A DNA stretch of 6,067 bases from the NCBI GenBank assembly GCA_021200345.1, contig JAJQGR010000140.1, positions 1-6,067 of the forward strand. Reading direction: 5' to 3'. This document shows positions 1 through 6,067 of this stretch, one piece after another. The notes under the pieces were generated by a model. The model worked only from the letters and a program-made list of their open reading frames with translations. It did not search any database and was not told the origin of the DNA. Position numbers and translations under genes: made by a program. The DNA comes from Lachnospiraceae bacterium (GTDB lineage Bacteria; Bacillota; Clostridia; Lachnospirales; Lachnospiraceae). Each line of letters begins with the position of its first letter. The stretch's first letter is position 1.

Positions 1-2438
1 GAGCGGAGGCACAGCGGATAAGAATGCTTGCTTCCATGAGGGATCAGGTTCAGATCGGCTCTGAGGCCAAAGCTTACAATCTGTCTTTTTTCCTGCAGGA
101 AGGGCGGGATTCATATAACAGGGAGCTGATGGAAGGGGCCACCGCCCAGGGACCTGTCAGTGCCGCTGCGTTCAGGGAATGTGTCCGCCAGATCATGGGA
201 ATGGAGCTGGGGAACCTGGATTTCAGGACAGACCAGTCGGTTGTGGCCCTAAGCGCAAAGCTGGAGGAAATTTCCGGCAAGACCCAGGCCATGTTCCGGA
301 TGCTGCAGCATGATCCGGAGCTGAAAGATCTGTTGGTTGAGGACGACAGGACGGACCTGGAGGCCAAACTGGAGCAGGCGTTTTATATCTCCAATTATTA
401 TGAGCTGAGAAAGAAGATCATTACCAATTCTCATTACCGCACCCATCGAAACTCAGAGATCTCCGACACCTTTGACAGGAGAGACACGCCGGAGCAGAGA
501 AATCTGACGTTTTTGATCTGGCAGGCGGAGAAACGTCTGACAAAGCTGGATTCATTCCAGAAGGAGCAGTGGCTGTATTCGACAGACCTGCGGGATCGGA
601 ATCCTCAGGATACGCGTCAGCTCAGGCAGCGGACAGGGGCATCGGAGGCTGAATACGGAAAAAATGGTCAGGAAATAGAGAGATCCATACACGCGGAGTA
701 TTTTCGTCTGCAAAATAAAATCGTGGACGAGCAGGTCACCCCGGTCCGGCAGCGGCTTCAGAGAGACTCACGTTATCGGGTCTGCGGTATGCAGGTGACC
801 ATGTCGGAATCCTTTGTCCGCTATCTTTCCAATCTGCCGCGCCTGACGGCCTCCCAGCATATGCCTTTAAATGACATGCGCAGTATGGTGGAAAATCTGA
901 CAGCCTGGCCGCAGAATATGGATAACGCGCAGGAGGTACAGGAGTGCCAGGCGCGCAATCTGGAGGGACTCAGGCAGTATAAGGCCCTGATGAAGAGACA
1001 GATGAAGTACCTGAGAGAAAAATACGGCAACGGACTGGCCATTGAAGACCCTTCCGTCCTGAGCAGATACAAAAAAGAGATGGCCAGCGATTTTACAAAC
1101 ATGCAGGGACTTTCCGTGGCGCTGGATTACATGAAAAGGCTTCCGGGCCTGTTTGATGAATCGGATCCGGAGGATATGGAGCTGGACCGGTCGGTGGAGT
1201 ATTACGGTGCCATGGCTTATTACGAGGGTGCGGCGAGAAATCATTTCCTGCAGGCCGGGTGCAGCTATGCTGAATATAAAAAACTTGTCGCCTCCGGCAC
1301 CACCCAGGACGCCGGGTTGGAATGTCCGTCGTTTGACGTTGTCAGTATGACGGACACCATGCATCTGGATATTCAATGGACTACGGTGTTTGACGAGAAT
1401 GATATCCGCTTCTCCGACGTGCTGCCGCAGCTGAAGCCGGAGGCCTTCCAGAAGAGATTGAATCAGGCGGTGGAGAACCTGAGCGAGGAGCAGAAAAGAA
1501 ATATCAGCTGGAATCATCTTTTTGCGGAATACAGGAATCTGAACGGACCGGAAGCAACGAAACGAATGGTGGAGAAGGAGATTCCCGGCGTACTGATACC
1601 GGAAAATATCCGGGAGGCCAGAGATCGGGGCCTGACTCCCGGGGCCATCGCGGTTCCGGGAATCGGCACGGATGATTTTAAGCTGATGCGCGAGATCTAC
1701 CGGGATATTCTGGACCATCCGGAGAAGCGGGCTGATTATGGGCTGGCGAACGACGCGGATTTTGCGGAGTTTCAGACCCATCTGGAGCGGGAATCCGATA
1801 TGGGGGAGACCATTTACAGGGCGGACGCCAAGGCGAACCTGGCGCTGGAAATGATGGGAGAGCTGGATCAGATGGCGAGGGATCTGGAGGACAGGAACGC
1901 GAAGGTTGTGGCCGGACAGCTGAGCGGGCAGCTATCCAGGCTCGCTGACTCTTATATAAATGAGGGGAGAGAGTATAAGAGAGGGGAAGGAACGCAGATT
2001 TATAAGGATTTCGTATATTTTCGCAACCGGGTCGGCATGCTTTTCTTCCCGGAACACAGGCCGGTTCTGGAGCAGCTTGAGGCGCTTGCCCGCAAGCAGA
2101 AGCCAAATGCGGAGCTTACTGTATCGGGAAATCAGGTGCGTACCTTTGAGGGAAGTCCTCTGACTGAGCTGCTGCAGGGAAAAGAACTGAAGGAAGGAGC
2201 GGACGCGGCAGAATTTGAGGAGGCGGTGCAGGAATTCAATGAACTGTATGCCAGACATCAGGTGTACAGCCGCATGACCACAGCCGGAGAAACGGATGAG
2301 TCTATGGCCGCGGAGCCGCTCTGGCAGGGGGTGCAGCATAAAAGAGGCTTTTTCCAGTATGATCTGAGCAACAGGCAGAGTGAGAATTACGAGCGCTGGG
2401 AAGCTGTGCTGAAGCGGATGGAAACCATGCTGCAGTAA
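1..2438 (+). CDS. Large helical charged protein of unknown function, 5' end probably outside the window
   Basis: I do not recognise this protein. The frame is open to the left edge: the codons before the first ATG (nt 24) read Ala-Glu-Ala-Gln-Arg-Ile-Arg without a stop. The only Shine-Dalgarno-like string (GGAGG, nt 5-9) sits 14 nt from that ATG, which is too far to be convincing, so the gene more likely begins upstream. If ATG 24 were the start, the product would be 804 aa. The visible protein is rich in Glu, Arg, Gln, Leu, Met and Tyr, apparently mostly alpha-helical with coiled-coil-like stretches. It has few Cys (five), no signal peptide, no membrane segment and no catalytic motif that I can identify. 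A less helical, Gly/Pro-containing stretch lies around residues 525-555 (GVLIPEN, TPGAIAVPGIGTDD) and may be a domain boundary. Its stop codon is fused to the ribosome binding site of the GNAT gene, so the two are probably cotranscribed. It may be a structural partner or a second effector of the ADP-ribosyltransferase downstream; this is inference. Confidence 0.85.
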   Translation, partial: AEAQRIRMLASMRDQVQIGSEAKAYNLSFFLQEGRDSYNRELMEGATAQGPVSAAAFRECVRQIMGMELGNLDFRTDQSVVALSAKLEEISGKTQAMFRMLQHDPELKDLLVEDDRTDLEAKLEQAFYISNYYELRKKIITNSHYRTHRNSEISDTFDRRDTPEQRNLTFLIWQAEKRLTKLDSFQKEQWLYSTDLRDRNPQDTRQLRQRTGASEAEYGKNGQEIERSIHAEYFRLQNKIVDEQVTPVRQRLQRDSRYRVCGMQVTMSESFVRYLSNLPRLTASQHMPLNDMRSMVENLTAWPQNMDNAQEVQECQARNLEGLRQYKALMKRQMKYLREKYGNGLAIEDPSVLSRYKKEMASDFTNMQGLSVALDYMKRLPGLFDESDPEDMELDRSVEYYGAMAYYEGAARNHFLQAGCSYAEYKKLVASGTTQDAGLECPSFDVVSMTDTMHLDIQWTTVFDENDIRFSDVLPQLKPEAFQKRLNQAVENLSEEQKRNISWNHLFAEYRNLNGPEATKRMVEKEIPGVLIPENIREARDRGLTPGAIAVPGIGTDDFKLMREIYRDILDHPEKRADYGLANDADFAEFQTHLERESDMGETIYRADAKANLALEMMGELDQMARDLEDRNAKVVAGQLSGQLSRLADSYINEGREYKRGEGTQIYKDFVYFRNRVGMLFFPEHRPVLEQLEALARKQKPNAELTVSGNQVRTFEGSPLTELLQGKELKEGADAAEFEEAVQEFNELYARHQVYSRMTTAGETDESMAAEPLWQGVQHKRGFFQYDLSNRQSENYERWEAVLKRMETMLQ

Positions 2439-2443
2439 GGAGG
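2437..2443 (+). promoter_or_regulatory. Ribosome binding site of the GNAT gene, overlapping the preceding stop codon
   Basis: AAGGAGG includes the last two bases of the TAA stop of the upstream gene (nt 2436-2438). It lies 5 nt before ATG 2449 but only 2 nt before the in-frame GTG at 2446. The spacing favours ATG 2449 as the start. The arrangement suggests that terminating ribosomes can reinitiate on the next gene. Confidence 0.8.
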
Positions 2444-2448
2444 TTGTG

Positions 2449-3285
2449 ATGGAGATTACATTAGTCAATCAGGAGAATCAGAAATATTTTCAGACATATA
2501 TTCCCCCGCAGTTGTCCGGAAAATGTGATGTGGTGCTGGGGGCTGTCTCAGAGAACGGTCAGGCCTGCGGTGTGCTGGCGGCTGCCAGAGAGGAAGACGA
2601 ACTGCTCAGTATCCGGCACATTCAGGTGGCGGAGGCGGAAATGGGAAAAGGAGTGGGCTCTCAGCTGCTGGATGTCTTACGTCAGATCGCCCGGGAGTCG
2701 GGGGACGACGCCATCTATTGCCAGTATCTGAAGCCGGACGGGGATGATCACTTTGATCGTTTTCTTGCCAAAAACGGATATGAAGCGGATGAGGAAAAAA
2801 GCCGGGTTTTTGTGATCACCCTTCAGGACTTAAAGCCGGAGCTTTTTGATACAAGGGCGACCCAGAGCGGGCAGATTCGCTCCTTAGACAGGATGACGGA
2901 CCGGATGTGGAATCGCTTCACGGCGAAGATTGATCAGAACCGGACCGGGGAGAATGAGGGGGTGGAGCTCTATCCTAGGACATTCTATGATCAGGAGCTG
3001 AGCTTTCTGCTTCTGAGGGAGCAGGAGCCTGTGGGCGGACTGCTGTTCAGCCGCCAGGAGGATGGGTATGTGCTGGAGTACATGTGCATGCTGGATCAGG
3101 TTCCTCCGGCACAGATGATGGGACTTCTGTCAGCCGCCTTTAAAGTGATAAAAAATCGGGGAGATGAGGCAACACCCATCTATATCAATGCCCTGACGGA
3201 TACCACGGAAAAAATGATACAGAGGATGACAGAAACTGAGGTGAAGCCGGCGGGGGATGCGGTTACCCGTTTCCTGTGTCTTTGA
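2449..3285 (+). CDS. GNAT-family N-acetyltransferase, probable tandem GNAT with a degenerate second half
   Basis: Predicted cytoplasmic protein of 278 aa, starting at ATG 2449 rather than GTG 2446 because of ribosome binding site spacing. Residues about 25-115 fit a GNAT (Gcn5-related, acetyl-CoA-dependent) core. Two strands (VVLGAVSE, GVLAAARE) are followed by the strand SIRHIQV at 54-60 and the acetyl-CoA pyrophosphate loop MGKGVG at 65-70. The loop runs into the helix SQLLDVLRQIARESG, matching motif A (Q/R-x-x-G-x-G/A) with Met in place of the usual Gln/Arg. A strand YCQYLK and the helix plus FLAKNGYE around 105-115 resemble the C-terminal motif B region. Residues about 150-278 again look like strand-strand-strand-helix (LSFLLLREQEPVGGLLFSR, then YVLEYMCML at about 207-215). 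Here the loop reads QVPPAQMMG and lacks the Gly pattern, so this half probably does not bind acetyl-CoA in the usual way. At 278 aa it is longer than a single GNAT domain (about 150 aa), consistent with a tandem. The substrate is unknown. A protein or small-molecule substrate linked to the neighbouring genes is only inferred. Confidence 0.8.
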   Translation: MEITLVNQENQKYFQTYIPPQLSGKCDVVLGAVSENGQACGVLAAAREEDELLSIRHIQVAEAEMGKGVGSQLLDVLRQIARESGDDAIYCQYLKPDGDDHFDRFLAKNGYEADEEKSRVFVITLQDLKPELFDTRATQSGQIRSLDRMTDRMWNRFTAKIDQNRTGENEGVELYPRTFYDQELSFLLLREQEPVGGLLFSRQEDGYVLEYMCMLDQVPPAQMMGLLSAAFKVIKNRGDEATPIYINALTDTTEKMIQRMTETEVKPAGDAVTRFLCL

Positions 3286-3337
3286 TAGAATGAGCGTTAG
3301 TAAGAAACCCTGATCCGATGGAGGAAAGGAGGAGACT
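3286..3337 (+). other. Short intergenic spacer between the GNAT and ADP-ribosyltransferase genes
   Basis: This is the longest non-coding stretch in the window (52 nt). It contains no hairpin followed by a T-run and no recognisable -35/-10 pair. Its only clear content is the ribosome binding site of the next gene. It includes an out-of-frame ATG at 3318 that lacks a ribosome binding site of its own. The spacer therefore does not appear to break the operon. Confidence 0.6.
3325..3332 (+). promoter_or_regulatory. Strong ribosome binding site of the ADP-ribosyltransferase gene
   Basis: AAAGGAGG lies 5 nt before ATG 3338. This near-perfect complement to the 16S rRNA 3' end fixes the start of the gene. 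Confidence 0.85.
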
Positions 3338-5857
3338 ATGCCGGAGAGCTATAACAAGGATGCCTATGAGGTGATCTATCAACATAAGGACTGGAAAGAA
3401 ACAGCCAGTAATTATGAAAAAAATTTCGCCCGGAATCTGTCCCGTGCCCCTGTGGTGCAGGACGCCGCCAGAGGAGCTTTGGTAAGAATGAGCAACATGC
3501 TTAACGCTTACTACGGAATTCAGGATAAAAAGAAAGAGAACGCCGGTAAGATGCTGGGCGGGTCTTTTAAAATGATGGCGGATACGAAAGCTCTGGAGGA
3601 AGTGGCATCGGATGTAGCCGGTACCACTCCGACGATCACCAGAACGCTGGAGGAGGCTCTGCTGCCGGATATGGAGCAGGAAGGCTCCGGTGCTGAGGGG
3701 TATGTGGATAACGCTTACCGGGATTATTACAGGAATTCTAAGGAGGCGTCTGCGGAAGGAATGCATGTGCTTCCTACCAGGGCAGCGATGAAGGCCGCCT
3801 CTGATCTGAATCAGGCCAATCTGGAGAATGTGATCAACGGGGAGGGCAGTCTGGAGCAGCGGATGTGGCTGATCTACAATGGCGTCAGCAACACCGGAGG
3901 CAGGGACGCGTATACCGCTTCCAACAGCCGGACGGTGCAGAATATGCTGCGGGGAATGCAGAAGGACAATTCCCTGCAGATGCGGGACATTGGACTGATG
4001 TCCGGGAATCAGGACCTGATTCAGTCCAACGCAAAGATGGATTACGAAAGCTTTCAGCGGCTGGAAAATGAATCCGCCTCCGGCCCGGAGATCTTTGAGC
4101 GTGCGGCCTTAGAAAGGCCTGCCCGCAAGGCGGCGCAAAAGCAGGGACTTTTAAATGAAACGGCGCAAGCCGGTGCGGTTCCAGGCGGCGCTGCCCTGAC
4201 AAATGCTTTTCCAAGCGAGGCGGCAGTGGAGGAAATCACGCCATCCCAATCCCTGGGTTCATCCGGGAAGAAAGAGGGCCGGTTCTCCAGGTTTATCTCT
4301 TATCTCAGGCGTAAGATGGGAAGAGGGCAGAAGGAATCTTCTCAGGAATCGATGCCACAGGGGCAGGAAAATACCCAGGCGCAGGAAGCAGCGGCAGCTC
4401 CGGAGCAGCTTCCTGAGACCGCTCAGGCCCCCGCGGTGACAGGCTTGCCTCAGCAGGAAAATGGCCAGGAGAATCCCCATCCGCAGGCTGCGTCGCCGGC
4501 GGAGGAAGAAAAGCTGGCGCCGGGCATGCTCAAAAGCGCCGATCCATCCGTGACGACCCTCCGTCTTCTGGGCGCCTACCGCATGCTTGGCGCGGGGAAA
4601 AGGGATCTTCTGTTCTTCCGTCTGGCGCTGATTGCCTGGATGGTGAAAGGAAAGGAAAACTCTCTGTATGATATTCTGGAGGCGTCTCACAAAGCCGGTT
4701 TAAAGGGCAGCGAGGATATCAGCGAGGCCGCAACCATGTACACAAGTCTGGATCCGCTGACAGCGTCACAGCTGAGAGCTTACGCACCCGACAACCGCTT
4801 CCCCCATGAGACCATCTATCTGACGATGCTCAATGAGGTAAAACAGAAGAGAAAGGAAGCAACATCCGCCAGCGATAAACATGCGGTCATGTTCAATAAT
4901 CTCGCTCCCAAAGATCATACAGCGGGAACGGATGAGTATGACGCGCTTAGCTATGACGCCCAGGAGATGGCGCTCAATCTGTATACCAGTCCTGCGTATC
5001 AGGTCATGAACGCGGGCGCGAGAAATGAGAATATGGAGGACGCCCGCTCATTACTGGAAGAGCTTCCTGATGAACAGACTTATTGGGGATCCAATTCGAT
5101 GGAGCAGGCAGACCCGAAACTGATGGATCAGGTATTTGACGTCATCCGGGTTTCCTCCAGGCTGTCCCAGGACGCGCTGACCATGAGGGGAGCCGAACTG
5201 AGCGACCAGAAAAATGAGGAACTGAGCGAGGACAGGGACGCCGTACTTATGGGGGATGAAACACAGTCCTCCCAGGGCAGGGCGGCTTACCGCGGAGTCA
5301 CCTATCGGGGCGGCGGTATGTGGAAGGACCTGCAGGACGGCGCGGGCGGCACCTTTGTCACCGGTTCTCTTACCAGCACAACTCAGGATGCAGCCATCGC
5401 GGCACAGTTTTATGATATGAGTGCCAGTGAAAACAGAGCCATTGTCCGCTATCATCTGGCGGGGAAGGGAGCTGTCAGAGTCAGCGATATGAGTGTGTAT
5501 GAGCAGGAGGCGGAGGTCCTTGTGCCAATCGGAACAAAGTTCAGCATCCGGCATGAGCTGGCGCCGGCTTTCTATAAAACAGGATCTGTACATCAGATCA
5601 AGTACAAGGAGAATCTGACTGCTGGGGAACAGGCGGAAATAGAGAATCAGGGCGATGTTCCTCAAAGGTGGTTCGATGAGTTGCCTTCCGGCATATGGGT
5701 GCAGGTCCAGATGATAGAGCTGGACGAGGTATCCGGCCCGGGAGAACAAAGAAGAGAGCAGCTTGAGAAGGGCCAGAATAAAAATAAAAAGAAGGCCCTG
5801 GAGCTGGAGAAATACCGCAGGCAGATGAGCGGCCGTCAGGCGGGCGCCGCCGGCTAA
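3338..5857 (+). CDS. Multidomain protein with C-terminal mono-ADP-ribosyltransferase domain (putative effector/toxin)
   Basis: Predicted 839-aa protein that would transfer ADP-ribose from NAD+ to a target, probably an arginine given the E-x-E motif. Layout: residues 1 to about 270, a helical, Asn/Met/Ala-rich region of unknown role; 311-332, a basic stretch (GRFSRFISYLRRKMGRG); about 333-396, a low-complexity Gln/Glu/Pro/Ala linker; about 397-500, a helical module containing RLALIAWM (428-435) and ENSLYDILEAS (440-450); about 535-797, the ADP-ribosyltransferase domain; about 803-833, a Lys/Arg/Glu/Gln-rich tail. ART landmarks are the helix with Y549-T550, Y554, N558 and R562; YRGVTYRGG at 651-659, with R652 or R657 as the NAD-binding Arg; LTSTT at 678-682 (the S-T-S element); QF at 690-691; and EQEAEVLVPIGTKF at 722-735, with E724-x-E726 as the catalytic pair. 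All three elements of the R-S-E class (C3/iota/VIP2/ADPrib_exo_Tox-type) are present, so activity is likely. There is no Sec signal peptide or membrane segment, so export would need a dedicated system or the protein acts inside the cell. The family assignment of the ART domain is firm; the toxin/effector role is inference. Confidence 0.88.
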   Translation: MPESYNKDAYEVIYQHKDWKETASNYEKNFARNLSRAPVVQDAARGALVRMSNMLNAYYGIQDKKKENAGKMLGGSFKMMADTKALEEVASDVAGTTPTITRTLEEALLPDMEQEGSGAEGYVDNAYRDYYRNSKEASAEGMHVLPTRAAMKAASDLNQANLENVINGEGSLEQRMWLIYNGVSNTGGRDAYTASNSRTVQNMLRGMQKDNSLQMRDIGLMSGNQDLIQSNAKMDYESFQRLENESASGPEIFERAALERPARKAAQKQGLLNETAQAGAVPGGAALTNAFPSEAAVEEITPSQSLGSSGKKEGRFSRFISYLRRKMGRGQKESSQESMPQGQENTQAQEAAAAPEQLPETAQAPAVTGLPQQENGQENPHPQAASPAEEEKLAPGMLKSADPSVTTLRLLGAYRMLGAGKRDLLFFRLALIAWMVKGKENSLYDILEASHKAGLKGSEDISEAATMYTSLDPLTASQLRAYAPDNRFPHETIYLTMLNEVKQKRKEATSASDKHAVMFNNLAPKDHTAGTDEYDALSYDAQEMALNLYTSPAYQVMNAGARNENMEDARSLLEELPDEQTYWGSNSMEQADPKLMDQVFDVIRVSSRLSQDALTMRGAELSDQKNEELSEDRDAVLMGDETQSSQGRAAYRGVTYRGGGMWKDLQDGAGGTFVTGSLTSTTQDAAIAAQFYDMSASENRAIVRYHLAGKGAVRVSDMSVYEQEAEVLVPIGTKFSIRHELAPAFYKTGSVHQIKYKENLTAGEQAEIENQGDVPQRWFDELPSGIWVQVQMIELDEVSGPGEQRREQLEKGQNKNKKKALELEKYRRQMSGRQAGAAG
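4268..4525 (+). other. Basic patch and low-complexity interdomain linker within the ADP-ribosyltransferase gene
   Basis: This encodes residues 311-396. Residues 311-332 hold about ten Lys/Arg interspersed with Phe, Ile, Tyr and Leu, giving a possible cationic amphipathic helix. The following stretch of about 60 residues is dominated by Gln, Glu, Pro, Ala and Ser, with repeated QEN/QE and PEQLPETAQAP-like motifs and no predicted fold. It separates the N-terminal helical region from the helical-plus-catalytic half, as is common in modular toxins. Confidence 0.6.
4940..5728 (+). other. ADP-ribosyltransferase catalytic domain (residues about 535-797)
   Basis: The domain runs from the helical lobe (LNLYTSPAYQVMNAGAR, 546-562) through the Arg strand (651-659), the Ser-Thr-Thr strand (680-682) and the E-x-E turn (724-726) to a last strand WVQVQMIELDE (787-797). 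The order and spacing of these elements match R-S-E mono-ADP-ribosyltransferases. Glu rather than Gln at the first position of the E-x-E turn is associated in the family with arginine as acceptor; this is a family rule, not shown here. Confidence 0.82.
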
Positions 5858-5861
5858 GAGG
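5858..5861 (+). promoter_or_regulatory. Ribosome binding site of the last, partial gene
   Basis: GAGG follows directly on the TAA stop of the ADP-ribosyltransferase gene (5855-5857). Two ATG codons follow in tandem. ATG 5865 is only 3 nt away and ATG 5868 is 6 nt away, so 5868 is the better-spaced start although the two differ by one residue. The site is weaker than those of the two preceding genes. Confidence 0.55.
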
Positions 5862-5864
5862 AAA

Positions 5865-6067
5865 ATGATGGAAGATTATGGCTTTATTGAATTTTATTTT
5901 CCCAAAGAAAAGCGGGTAGAACCCTTCGCAAACGGGAAGGAGCAGCTTTCAGCCTGGCAGCGGTTTGTGGATCTGCTCTGTATGATCGCCCTGGTGCAAA
6001 AGGAGAAGGGCTTCTCCTCCGGGCTGTCCAGGATTGGCTGTCTGTTGAGCGACGAAGAGCTGATGAA
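5865..6067 (+). CDS. N-terminal part of an unrecognised protein, cut by the right edge of the window
   Basis: The frame opens with two ATG codons and runs without a stop to the window end (67 codons). The visible sequence begins MMEDYGFIEFYFPKEKR, continues with a Trp-containing helix (AWQRFVDLLCMIALVQKEKG, with hydrophobic residues on one face) and ends SRIGCLLSDEELM. There is no signal peptide, and the single hydrophobic stretch LLCMIAL is too short for a membrane span. I cannot assign a family from this fragment. It starts 7-10 nt after the ADP-ribosyltransferase gene, so it is almost certainly in the same operon. That position is compatible with an immunity protein, a chaperone or simply the next component of the cluster; the fragment does not distinguish these. 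Confidence 0.75.
   Translation, partial: MMEDYGFIEFYFPKEKRVEPFANGKEQLSAWQRFVDLLCMIALVQKEKGFSSGLSRIGCLLSDEELM

Noticed and set aside
24..26. ATG 24 as the true start of the first gene
   Set aside because: The frame is open upstream to the window edge with codon use typical of the gene, and there is no well-spaced ribosome binding site. It cannot be fully excluded without the upstream sequence.
867..1781. Long open frame on the minus strand (304 codons) inside the first gene
   Set aside because: It lies wholly opposite a long coding gene. The translation is rich in His, Ile, Leu and Arg in the manner of an antisense shadow, and no ribosome binding site or family signature was seen.
2446..2448. 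GTG as an alternative start of the GNAT gene
   Set aside because: It lies only 2 nt from the AAGGAGG ribosome binding site, whereas ATG 2449 has the normal spacing of 5 nt.
1932..2468. Minus-strand open frame spanning the junction of the first and second genes
   Set aside because: It overlaps two well-supported plus-strand genes and a strong ribosome binding site, and has no recognisable protein features.
5051..5749. Minus-strand open frame of 232 codons opposite the ADP-ribosyltransferase domain
   Set aside because: It is antisense to a domain with clear catalytic motifs, and its composition looks like the reverse complement of coding DNA. It shows no independent evidence of expression.
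6001..6018. Inverted repeat AGGAGAA / TTCTCCT with a 4-nt loop
   Set aside because: It falls inside the last gene's coding sequence, is short, and is not followed by a T-run, so it is not a terminator. It is probably a chance repeat in a Lys-Glu-Lys...Ser-Ser codon run.

Overview
The window looks like chromosomal or accessory DNA of a moderately GC-rich Firmicute, most plausibly a gut-type clostridium of the Lachnospiraceae kind. This is inferred from strong AGGAGG-type ribosome binding sites with about 5 nt spacing, tight same-strand gene packing, and mixed AGA/AGG/CGG arginine codon use. No marker gene fixes the species, so the assignment is tentative.

Layout, all on the + strand: (1) nt 1-2438, the 3' part of a long helical, charged protein (at least 804 aa, reading frame open at the window's left edge) that I do not recognise; (2) nt 2449-3285, a 278-aa GNAT-type protein with one recognisable acetyl-CoA-binding domain and a second half that looks like a degenerate GNAT domain; (3) nt 3338-5857, an 839-aa multidomain protein whose C-terminal part carries the Arg / Ser-Thr-Thr / Glu-x-Glu signature of an arginine-type mono-ADP-ribosyltransferase; (4) nt 5865 or 5868 to the right edge, the first 66-67 codons of an unrecognised protein. 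The gaps are 10 nt, 52 nt and 7-10 nt. I see no terminator or convincing promoter between the genes, so they probably form part of one operon. The coding density is essentially complete, and no RNA gene, CRISPR array, insertion sequence or long repeat was seen.

How the genes may work together is inference. The architecture of gene 3 is an N-terminal helical region, a basic patch, a Gln/Pro/Ala/Glu-rich linker, a helical module, an ADP-ribosyltransferase domain and a charged tail. That is the pattern of a delivered effector or polymorphic toxin, although it has no Sec signal peptide. The GNAT protein and the two unknown proteins could be co-effectors, modifiers, chaperones or immunity partners. 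The window holds no secretion or injection machinery that would settle this.
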